The notes under the pieces are model-generated. The model worked only from the letters and a program-made list of their open reading frames with translations. It had not been told where the DNA came from and did not search any database. 5,278 nucleotides of DNA. Source: Candidatus Bathycorpusculum sp. Its GTDB lineage: Archaea; Thermoproteota; Bathyarchaeia; Bathyarchaeales; Bathycorpusculaceae. Made by a program: the position numbers and the translations under genes. This document shows positions 1 to 5,150 of the stretch, piece by piece (the stretch's first letter is position 1; each line of letters opens with the position of its first letter). The stretch is from the NCBI GenBank assembly GCA_009779045.1, contig WREZ01000101.1, positions 1 to 5,278 of the forward strand, read 5' to 3'.

Positions 1-23
1 AAAAATCGTAGTTAAAAAACATC

Positions 24-34
24 TTTTTTATATG
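24..34 (+). promoter_or_regulatory. Archaeal TATA box (box A) for the antitoxin gene
   Basis: A run of T followed by ATATG (TTTTTTATATG) is preceded by an A-rich stretch that could serve as the BRE. Transcription would be expected to begin about 25 bp downstream, near 55, which leaves a very short leader before the GTG at 65. This spacing is the main reason for preferring GTG 65 over the ATG at 32, which lies inside the box itself. Motif inspection only. Confidence 0.4.
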
Positions 35-64
35 TGGTATAGTTGTTATGTGTGGTTGTTTAGC

Positions 65-346
65 GTGACTGAAGCGGTTTTTACAACAAAAGATAAAGCA
101 ACTCTTGAAGCGTTAGCTGAAGAATTGCCAAAACTTAAAGAAAAAATGTCTAAATTAGTAGAATATATTGAGAGTTTAGAGGAGACTTTGGAGATTTTAA
201 GCGACAAAGAGACAATGCAGGATCTAAAAGAGTCTGAAGAGGACATCAAAGAAGGGCGTGTATACACTTGGGAAGAAGCATTAAAAGAATTAAAAATTGA
301 TGAGAAAGACCTTGCTAAAACTGATTTTAACAAAAAGAGCACTTAG
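65..346 (+). CDS. RelB-like antitoxin of a type II toxin-antitoxin pair (93 aa)
   Basis: This gene encodes a small, highly charged, mostly helical protein. Residues 11-45 form an amphipathic, probably coiled-coil helix rich in Leu, Glu and Lys. Residues 53-75 (DLKESEEDIKEGRVYTWEEA) look like the C-terminal segment by which archaeal RelB/Phd-type antitoxins wrap around a RelE/ParE toxin: an acidic helix, then G-R-V-Y-T/S-x-E-E-A-L. The family role is to bind and neutralise the toxin and often to repress its own promoter; no clear DNA-binding domain is visible here. GTG 65 is chosen because the TATA box at 24-34 predicts transcription starting near 55; an in-frame ATG at 32 would add 11 unlikely residues (YSCYVWLF-type). 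The 3' end overlaps the start of a RelE-like toxin remnant, the usual antitoxin-toxin arrangement. The antitoxin frame is intact while the toxin is not. The family call rests on pattern recognition and on the adjacent toxin remnant. Confidence 0.7.
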   Translation: MTEAVFTTKDKATLEALAEELPKLKEKMSKLVEYIESLEETLEILSDKETMQDLKESEEDIKEGRVYTWEEALKELKIDEKDLAKTDFNKKST

Positions 347-578
347 AGACCTAAATAAACTTAGATAATTAGTAAAACTTAGAATTACACAAGAAACTCA
401 ATTTTTTACAAATCTATACTATTTCGAGTAAGCCTTTAAATGATAATCTAAACGGTTTGTGGTCTTTGTGTGTTGGTAACTATCGAGTTATTTATCAATC
501 ATGCAAGACGACGAGAACGTTATAATTCGTATGATTGAATTACGTAAAAAAGTTTATAACAAAATGAGCAGAGGCTAA
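312..578 (+). pseudogene. Decayed RelE/ParE-family toxin gene
   Basis: Fragments of a RelE-like toxin can be read across two frames. From 318, overlapping the antitoxin end, the codons read KLILTKRALRDLNKLR, a typical RelE N-terminus, and then hit TAA at 366. The same frame continues to a second TAA at 429. The middle of the protein, SKPLNDNLNGLWSLCVGNYR, appears in the next frame from about 427 and continues to VIYQ. The C-terminus then returns to the first frame from about 498 as DDENVIIRMIELRKKVYN and ends at TAA 576. The L-x-G-L-W-S-L-x-V-G-x-Y-R-V-I-Y core and the final R-K-K-V-Y are the hallmarks of the family, an mRNA-cleaving or gyrase-targeting toxin. No ATG is visible at the expected start; TTG 312 is the nearest candidate. 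At least one stop and two opposite frame changes make it non-functional unless the assembly is wrong. Confidence 0.8.
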
Positions 579-580
579 GG

Positions 581-600
581 TTTACCTTTTCTTTTTATTT
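581..600 (+). terminator. T-rich archaeal terminator after the toxin remnant
   Basis: Immediately after the toxin remnant's stop the plus strand carries three T-runs (TTTACC, TTTTC, TTTTTATTT) without a hairpin. This is the usual form of intrinsic termination in archaea. It would separate the toxin-antitoxin transcript from the operon that starts after 700. Confidence 0.35.
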
Positions 601-663
601 GGTTTATGTTATTGTTTTATTGTTTGCAGTTTTTGTTTTGTTTGTGACGTGTTTGTTTTTGCT

Positions 664-676
664 AATCTTTAAATGT
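664..676 (+). promoter_or_regulatory. Candidate TATA box of the reductase operon
   Basis: AATCTTTAAATGT is the best box A-like element in the T/G-rich stretch before the membrane protein gene. Transcription starting about 25 bp downstream (near 695) would leave a leader of some 25 nt before ATG 720, with a GCGGTG motif just ahead of that codon as a possible ribosome-binding site. The rest of 601-710 is low-complexity T/G-rich sequence in which I see no gene. The region is so AT-rich that the match may be chance. Confidence 0.3.
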
Positions 677-719
677 GTTTGTTTATTATTTGTTAGTTAC
701 TTAAATTGCGGTGCTGTCT

Positions 720-1454
720 ATGTCGTTAGTGGAGTTGTCAAGTCCTTATTTGACGTCCTTTGTTACAGGTTTACTCTACGGTTTAGTAGCTTGCACCGCG
801 ACATGTTTACCTTACCTTGCAAGCTACATAGCAGGCACCGGCGCAGGCTTTCGCAAAAGCCTAATAATCACCCTAACCTTCAACTCTGGACGCATAATCG
901 CCTACACCCTAATCGGCGCATCCATCAGCCTCTTTAGCGGTCTACTACACATCTTAGCTGACGACTCAGCCTTCCTAACATTTCAAGCATACTCCACAAT
1001 AGCTTTTAGCATAGTAACCATACTAATAGGCACAATCCTACTATACAAAAACAAAAAACCCACATGCAACTGCCCACACCCACCCACCATCACAACAACA
1101 ACAATTGTTAACTCTCAACAACCCTCCACAAATAAAAAAACAAGCTTCATACGTAAATTTGACGTAGGCGCTTTCACCTTAGGACTAAGCCGCGGCCTAA
1201 TTCTCTGCCCACCCCTAATATTCTTCCTACTCTACTCCATACCATTTGCAAAACCCATAGACAGCACAATATACGCCGCCCTATTTGGCATCGGAACAGC
1301 CATATCACCCATGATACTAATAGGCGGCGTCACCGGCTGGCTCCTAACAAAAGCTGATTTACTCCGCAGATACATAACACTTGCAGGAGCCATCATAATC
1401 ATAGTGCTAGGCATTAGCACCCTAATATCTTCCATAATAAGTCTCATCACCTAA
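720..1454 (+). CDS. CcdA/DsbD-type membrane thiol-redox protein (244 aa)
   Basis: This is an integral membrane protein with about six predicted hydrophobic helices, numbered from ATG 720 at roughly 10-37, 48-73, 87-109, 150-175, 182-209 and 218-242. It is organised as two three-helix halves. Helix 1 contains CTATCLP (C25, C29) and helix 4 contains LILCPPL (C163). These match the intramembrane cysteine-proline pairs with which CcdA and the DsbD transmembrane domain pass reducing equivalents across the membrane. The repeated half-structure and the F-R-x-S ... N-x-G-R-I-x-x-Y region point to the DsbD_2 / TauE-SafE-like branch (family knowledge). The loop between the halves carries an additional C-x-C (C116, C118) followed by a Pro/Thr/Asn-rich stretch to about 140. 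ATG 720 is preferred to in-frame GTG 711 because GCGGTG sits just upstream as a ribosome-binding site. It is the first gene of the operon, 19 bp before the reductase subunit. The family is fairly certain; the redox partner is unknown. Confidence 0.75.
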   Translation: MSLVELSSPYLTSFVTGLLYGLVACTATCLPYLASYIAGTGAGFRKSLIITLTFNSGRIIAYTLIGASISLFSGLLHILADDSAFLTFQAYSTIAFSIVTILIGTILLYKNKKPTCNCPHPPTITTTTIVNSQQPSTNKKTSFIRKFDVGAFTLGLSRGLILCPPLIFFLLYSIPFAKPIDSTIYAALFGIGTAISPMILIGGVTGWLLTKADLLRRYITLAGAIIIIVLGISTLISSIISLIT

Positions 1455-1473
1455 CAAAAGAGGAAAAAACAAA

Positions 1474-2808
1474 ATGAAAAACAATGAAATAGAACCTAAA
1501 AAAATCATGCCTGAAACAACACAAAAAGAAATAAACGACCTAAAACCCACCCTACAAGCTGCATCGGAGCAAATTATTGCTCAAACTATTGCACGATTAA
1601 AGAAAGCCACACCTAACCGACCTAAAGAGTTGGAGTATTTTGATGATATGGCTAACTTGTTTGGCACACGCATTAAAGAACTTGAACAAGCTAAAGCGGA
1701 AGGCAAAAAAATTGTTGGGTATAATTGTATTTTTGCACCTTTAGAGTTAATTTTGGCTTCGGGGGCTATTCCTGTTAGAATAAACTCGGGTTGGTATGAC
1801 ACTGCCAAGTTGGGTGATAGGGTGGTGCCTGTTGAGGTTTGCTCTATTATACGCTCAACTATTGGCGCTAAAATGATTGAACTTTCTTCTTTTCTTGAGT
1901 TAAGTGATGTTTTAATTACTGTGTTAACTTGCGATGGCATGACTAAGCTTAGTGAGGTTTTAGGTGGGTATAAAGAGGTGTGGAGACTATCTAATCCTCG
2001 TGTTAAGGATTCTGGGCAGGCTTTAAAGTTTTGGAATGATGAGATAAAACAAATTAAAATTAATCTTGAAAAGTTGACTGGGAATAAGATTACTGTAAAG
2101 AATCTTAAGCCTGCTATTCTTAAAACGCAGAGGGCTACTAAGGCGTTTAGGCGTTTGCAGGATTTACGTAAGGATGGTGTTGTGATTTCTGGGCAGGATG
2201 CTATGCTTGTTACTCAGACTTTTATGTGGGATGATATTGATAGGTGGACTGAAAAAACTAACATTTTGTGTGATGAGTTGGAGCGTCGTGTGCAAGAAAA
2301 AGAGTGGATTTGTCCTGCTGATACTCCACGTGTTATGGTTACGGGTACTCCTATGTTTTGGCCTGACAACTGGAAACTTCCAAGCCTTGTAGAAGAAGGC
2401 AACCCAAGAGGCATTTTGGTGGCTGATGAGCTCTGCTCAAGTGAGCGTATTATATATGATCCTGTGGGTGTTGATGAATGGACTATGAATGATATGCTAA
2501 CAGCCATATCTGAGCGTTATCTTATGGCTTGTACTTGTCCATGTTTTACTAGCCAAGATGGGAATGAGGATCGTATAAACTGGTTGTTGACAAAGATTAA
2601 GGATCATAAGGTTCAGGGTGTTATTTATTATGTAACCCGAGGCTGCATGTTATATGCTATGGAGTACACCACAGTCAAACGCGCATTAGATAAGATAAAT
2701 ATCCCCGTCTACTACCTTGACACTGATTATACGAGGGAAGATGCTGGTCAACTAAAAACTCGTGTAGAAGCCTTCTTAGAAATGCTAACTGCCCAAATAG
2801 ACATCTAA
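1474..2808 (+). CDS. bcrB: BcrB/BzdO-type subunit of ATP-dependent benzoyl-CoA reductase-like enzyme (444 aa)
   Basis: This protein belongs to the HgdB/BcrB/FldB family of iron-sulfur subunits. In benzoyl-CoA reductase these receive ATP-activated electrons and reduce the aromatic ring of the CoA thioester; in dehydratases they remove water from 2-hydroxyacyl-CoA. After a helical N-terminus (1-75), residues 81-101 (GYNC then APLELILASGAIPVR) are the family signature. Cysteines follow at 123 (EVCSIIRST), 153 (LTCDGM), 266, 280, 321 (ADELCSSER), 353/355/357 (CTCPC) and 391 (TRGCMLYAME); the fully conserved ones are expected iron-sulfur ligands. The segments TGTPMFWPDNWKLP (290-303), YDPVGVDEW (328-336) and DTDYTREDAGQLKTRVEAF (416-434) favour the BcrB/BzdO branch rather than HgdB or BcrC/BzdN. 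The length agrees with the roughly 435-450 residues known for BcrB/BzdO. A GAGGA motif precedes ATG 1474. The ATPase genes follow directly. The substrate is not readable from the sequence; benzoyl-CoA is the family default, not a demonstrated role. Confidence 0.85.
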   Translation: MKNNEIEPKKIMPETTQKEINDLKPTLQAASEQIIAQTIARLKKATPNRPKELEYFDDMANLFGTRIKELEQAKAEGKKIVGYNCIFAPLELILASGAIPVRINSGWYDTAKLGDRVVPVEVCSIIRSTIGAKMIELSSFLELSDVLITVLTCDGMTKLSEVLGGYKEVWRLSNPRVKDSGQALKFWNDEIKQIKINLEKLTGNKITVKNLKPAILKTQRATKAFRRLQDLRKDGVVISGQDAMLVTQTFMWDDIDRWTEKTNILCDELERRVQEKEWICPADTPRVMVTGTPMFWPDNWKLPSLVEEGNPRGILVADELCSSERIIYDPVGVDEWTMNDMLTAISERYLMACTCPCFTSQDGNEDRINWLLTKIKDHKVQGVIYYVTRGCMLYAMEYTTVKRALDKINIPVYYLDTDYTREDAGQLKTRVEAFLEMLTAQIDI

Positions 2809-2821
2809 AGTGGATATATAC

Positions 2822-3628
2822 ATGACAGAAACCATAAATGTAGTAGGATTTGACATAGGCACACAATCTACAAAAGTTATCATACTAAACGGTAACGGTG
2901 ACGTATTAGCACGCGCTCAGGTTTTCTCTGGATTTGACCCTGCACAAGCTCTAAAAGACGCAGTCCAACAAGCCCTAAAAACCGCTAATCTCCCTCAAAC
3001 AAGCATTACTAGCTTTACTGCCACAGGATCCACTCTTGAGGAATCTCCTTATGCTGCTACTAATGTAAGTATGATGAGTGCCTTAACAAAGGCTGGAACA
3101 CACTTTTTCTCTAATGCTAAAACAATTATTGAGGTAGGTGCTGAGGAGGCAAGGGCTGTGAAATGTGATGATCGTGGGGTTATGGTGGATTTTGTTGTAA
3201 ATGAGCGGTGTGCTGCAGGTGCGGGGGCTTTTATTGAGGCTATGGCACGTGCTTTAGAGGTAAAAATGGAGGATATGGGTTCTTTATCTCTTACAGCGGA
3301 GCGGGCTAGTTCTATTAATGCTACTTGTGTTATTTTTGGTGAGTCTGATGTGGTCTCATTAATTCATAAGCAAGAGCCTAAGTCTGAGATTGCCCGGGCT
3401 GTTTATGATGCAATGGCTGATCGTGTATCTGCTATGGTTCACCGTATAGGGGTAAATCCTGAGGTGGTGTTAGTTGGTGGTGTAGCTAAAGATATTGGGT
3501 TTATAACTTCTTTAAAACGCAAGTTAGGTGTTAATGTGGTAATTCCTGAATTTTCTGAGTATGCTGGAGCTTTAGGTGCTGCATTAATTGGTTTAACAAA
3601 AAACAATAAGGCGGTAAACAAAAATTGA
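2822..3628 (+). CDS. bcrD: BcrD-like ATPase/activase subunit of the benzoyl-CoA reductase-type system (268 aa)
   Basis: This is a BadF/BadG/BcrA/BcrD-family ATPase with the actin/Hsp70 (ASKHA) fold. In such systems two subunits share one [4Fe-4S] cluster and couple ATP hydrolysis to electron transfer onto the catalytic subunits. From ATG 2822, residues 7-21 (VVGFDIGTQSTKVII) are the phosphate-1 loop, NERCAAGAGAFIEAMARALE (127-146) is the signature around cluster ligand C130, ATCVIFGESDVVSL (167-180) holds the second ligand C169, and LVGGVAK (217-223) and GALGAAL (249-255) are the adenosine and C-terminal motifs. The C130-C169 spacing of 39 is that of the family. The AGAGAFxEAMARALE wording and the short length fit BcrD rather than BcrA. 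Where partner subunits have GGQD, this protein has VGAEEARAV (105-113). ATG 2822 is chosen over in-frame GTG 2810 because the latter sits one base after the previous stop and adds only four residues; GTGGA just upstream of the ATG may be a weak ribosome-binding site. Confidence 0.85.
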   Translation: MTETINVVGFDIGTQSTKVIILNGNGDVLARAQVFSGFDPAQALKDAVQQALKTANLPQTSITSFTATGSTLEESPYAATNVSMMSALTKAGTHFFSNAKTIIEVGAEEARAVKCDDRGVMVDFVVNERCAAGAGAFIEAMARALEVKMEDMGSLSLTAERASSINATCVIFGESDVVSLIHKQEPKSEIARAVYDAMADRVSAMVHRIGVNPEVVLVGGVAKDIGFITSLKRKLGVNVVIPEFSEYAGALGAALIGLTKNNKAVNKN

Positions 3629-4545
3629 CTCAACAACAACAGCAACAAGAGGGTAATGCGTTTTGGCGTTGGCAAGAATATAGCAGAGTTCTACCTGGCA
3701 AGTCTTGGGTAAGTGGTGATGTGATTACTGCGGGTGTAGATGTGGGTTCTGTGGGTTCTAAGGCAGCTGTTCTTGTTAATGGAGAAATTTATTCTTGGGG
3801 TATAACGCGTACGGGTTCTAATAGTCCTGATAGTGCTGTTAAAGCTCTTAACTGTGCTCTTAAAGATACAGGTCTTAAGCAGTCTGATCTTAAGTATATT
3901 GTTGGTACGGGGTATGGTCGTGTAAATATTTCTTTTGCACATAAGGCTCTTACAGAGATTGCCTGTCATGCTAAGGGTGCTAACTATATCTGGGGCCCAC
4001 AGGTGCGCACAGTGCTTGATGTTGGCGGTCAGGATATTAAGGCTATTAAGTGTGATGATACTGGACGTGTTGTTTCATTTTTAATGAATGATAAATGCGC
4101 TGCAGGCACTGGGAGAGGTATGGAGGTTTTTGCTGATTTGCTAAAGGTTCCTATTGAGGAAACTGGCGAGATGAGCTTAAGGGTAACTGAAGAACCCCCC
4201 TCTGTTAGTTGCACTTGTGTAGCTTTTGCAAAAACAGAAGCCGTTGGACTACTGCGAAGAGGCTGGTCTAAAGAAAAAGTACTTGCAGCGTACACTAAGG
4301 CTATGGCTGTACGTATGGGTAACCTAATTAAACGGGTTGGTTTAGAACCTGAGCTTGTAATTACCGGGGGGCAATCAAAAAACATAGGCGTTGTTAGCCG
4401 AGTTGAGGCTGCTTTAGGCGTTAAATGTTTACCTATGCCTAACTGGCGAGAAGGCGGATTAGATCCTATGATCGCAGGCGCTTTAGGCGCAGCAATATTT
4501 GCTAAAGCACTCTATGACAAAAACCAAAACACACAACAACAATAA
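3625..4545 (+). CDS. bcrA: BcrA/BzdQ-like ATPase/activase subunit (306 aa)
   Basis: This is the second and different BadF/BcrA-type ATPase, presumed heterodimer partner of the preceding BcrD-like subunit and electron donor to the BcrB-like subunit. Motifs in order: AGVDVGSVGSKAAVL (36-50, phosphate-1), VGTGYGRVN (93-101), LDVGGQDIKAI (131-141, canonical GGQD), MNDKCAAGTGRGMEVFADLL (154-173, cluster ligand C158), SCTCVAFAKTEAVGL (195-209, second ligand C198), ITGGQSKN (246-253) and GALGAAIFA (285-293). The 40-residue spacing of C158 and C198 is typical. The VNISFAHKALTEIACHAKGA wording and the length (about 300) fit BcrA/BzdQ-type subunits of the bzd class. The start is TTG 3625 in a TTGA overlap with the previous stop, implying translational coupling; AAGGCGG at 3608-3614 can serve as ribosome-binding site. 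A leader of about 33 residues precedes the fold, beginning with six glutamines; the C-terminus also ends in QQQ. A later start is possible, since no in-frame ATG precedes the phosphate loop. Confidence 0.87.
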   Translation: MTQQQQQQEGNAFWRWQEYSRVLPGKSWVSGDVITAGVDVGSVGSKAAVLVNGEIYSWGITRTGSNSPDSAVKALNCALKDTGLKQSDLKYIVGTGYGRVNISFAHKALTEIACHAKGANYIWGPQVRTVLDVGGQDIKAIKCDDTGRVVSFLMNDKCAAGTGRGMEVFADLLKVPIEETGEMSLRVTEEPPSVSCTCVAFAKTEAVGLLRRGWSKEKVLAAYTKAMAVRMGNLIKRVGLEPELVITGGQSKNIGVVSRVEAALGVKCLPMPNWREGGLDPMIAGALGAAIFAKALYDKNQNTQQQ

Positions 4546-4549
4546 GGAG
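4544..4549 (+). promoter_or_regulatory. Strong Shine-Dalgarno site for the ferredoxin gene
   Basis: AAGGAG overlaps the stop codon of the preceding ATPase gene and lies 8 nt before GTG 4558. It is the clearest ribosome-binding site in the window. It fixes the GTG as the ferredoxin start and ties the gene to the operon. Confidence 0.65.
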
Positions 4550-4557
4550 TTAGCGGT

Positions 4558-4854
4558 GTGATTAGTTACCATGGCTACTCTGATGGGTCAGGCGAATACT
4601 TTCTTAGCGTAGACTCTGACAAATGCAACGGATGCCAAAAATGCATTAACAAATGCCCCCAAAACATACTACACATAGAGTTAATGTTTATTGACTTAGA
4701 AGACAAACCTATAGCCGCCGTCAAAAAAGAACAATGCAACAAAATCAGATACACCTGCACACAACAATGCAACCCCGAAAAAAACCAAACCCCATGCATT
4801 CTCTGCTGCCCCACAAACGCAATAACCTGCCACTTTACCCCTACAACAAAATAA
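4558..4854 (+). CDS. 2[4Fe-4S] ferredoxin, Allochromatium-like second motif (98 aa)
   Basis: This small soluble ferredoxin is the probable low-potential electron donor to the ATPase subunits encoded just upstream. The first cluster motif is canonical: C23-x2-C26-x2-C29-x3-C33-P. The second half is irregular: C67-x3-C71-x8-C80-x3-C84-P, with additional cysteines at 60 and 83. A second motif with an eight-residue insert (C-x2-C-x8-C-x3-C-P) is the mark of the Allochromatium vinosum type ferredoxins, a group that includes donors to benzoyl-CoA reductase in Thauera and Rhodopseudomonas (family knowledge). Here the first spacing is x3 instead of x2, so the choice of ligands is uncertain and C60 may take part. 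A Gly/Asp-rich N-terminus (1-20) precedes the first motif, and about 26 residues separate C33 from C60. The GTG start is supported by AAGGAG 8 nt upstream, 12 bp after the preceding stop. It is the last gene of the operon, followed by a T-rich terminator. Confidence 0.8.
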   Translation: MISYHGYSDGSGEYFLSVDSDKCNGCQKCINKCPQNILHIELMFIDLEDKPIAAVKKEQCNKIRYTCTQQCNPEKNQTPCILCCPTNAITCHFTPTTK

Positions 4855-4862
4855 CCCACACA

Positions 4863-4949
4863 AAAAACGTTTTTAAACAAACAACCCTCTCATGTTCCTT
4901 GTTCACTTGTCATCTTCTTCTTCTTATTGTTATTTTTAGCTGTTTTTTA
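4863..4949 (+). terminator. T-rich operon terminator region
   Basis: Shortly after the ferredoxin stop there is a 12-bp perfect palindrome of the form A5-CG-T5 (4863-4874). It is followed by a pyrimidine/T-rich stretch from 4911 with T5 at 4933-4937 and T6 at 4943-4948. Archaeal intrinsic termination mainly needs such oligo-T runs on the coding strand, so transcription of the five-gene operon probably ends here. Confidence 0.5.
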
Positions 4950-5079
4950 TAAAGTTGTTGTGGTTGTTGTGGTTGGTGGTTAGTATTTGTGTGTTTTGTT
5001 GTGGTGGTTTAGGGGGTTTTGGAGGTTTTTTGGTATGGTTATGGTTTTGTGGTGTGTTTTTGGAAAGTTGTGGTGGTAA
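4941..5079 (+). repeat. C-free G/T low-complexity tract (139 bp)
   Basis: No cytosine occurs on the plus strand between the C at 4940 and the C at 5080. The sequence is made of GTT, GGTT, GTGGT and T-run units, for example GTTGTTGTGGTTGTTGTGG, so it is a degenerate simple-sequence tract rather than a unique region. No convincing gene lies in it on either strand; the complementary strand is an A/C string with a low-complexity open frame because it lacks G. Its unit is the reverse complement of the CAA/CCA-type repeats found within the operon's genes. Function unknown. Confidence 0.7.
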
Positions 5080-5084
5080 CACAT

Positions 5085-5106
5085 TTAACTCTATATTATT
5101 AACTCT
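5085..5106 (+). repeat. Short direct repeat TTAACTCT upstream of the last promoter
   Basis: TTAACTCT occurs at 5085-5092 and again at 5099-5106, 14 bp start to start. The pair lies about 15-35 bp ahead of the TATA box at 5121-5129. In that position it could be a binding site for a regulator of the downstream gene. The repeat is short and AT-rich, so chance is a real alternative. Confidence 0.25.
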
Positions 5107-5120
5107 TATCACTCAATAAA

Positions 5121-5129
5121 CCTTATAAG
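5121..5129 (+). promoter_or_regulatory. Archaeal TATA box for a leaderless gene
   Basis: CCTTATAAG, preceded by AATAAA, is a good box A element. Its centre lies about 25 bp before ATG 5151, so the transcript would begin at or within a base or two of that codon. This is the geometry of leaderless archaeal mRNAs and it marks 5151 as a likely gene start. Confidence 0.45.
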
Positions 5130-5150
5130 TAGGAACAGTATATAATAACA

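Noticed and set aside
599..937. Plus-strand open frame of 112 codons beginning in the T/G-rich leader
   Set aside because: It overlaps the membrane protein gene in another frame. Its first half is low-complexity hydrophobic sequence from T-rich DNA and its second half is a shadow of the real gene.
1232..4385. Several minus-strand open frames of 60-120 codons opposite the operon genes
   Set aside because: All lie antisense to well-supported genes with strong family motifs, and their translations are Ser/Thr-rich shadows without motifs of their own.
1474..4545. 2-hydroxyglutaryl-CoA dehydratase (HgdC/HgdA/HgdB) as the identity of the system
   Set aside because: That system uses a single homodimeric activator and two catalytic subunits. 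Here there are two different activators, one with the BcrD-like AGAGAF signature, and the catalytic subunit has BcrB/BzdO wording near its C-terminus.
4734..4952. Plus-strand open frame overlapping the ferredoxin end
   Set aside because: It is the shifted frame of the ferredoxin's C/A-rich 3' end plus the terminator, with no recognisable protein character.
4938..5080. Minus-strand open frame across the C-free tract, rich in Pro, Asn, Gln and His
   Set aside because: The strand lacks G, so TAG and TGA cannot occur and an open frame is expected by chance. There is no start codon with a ribosome-binding site and the composition is pure simple sequence.
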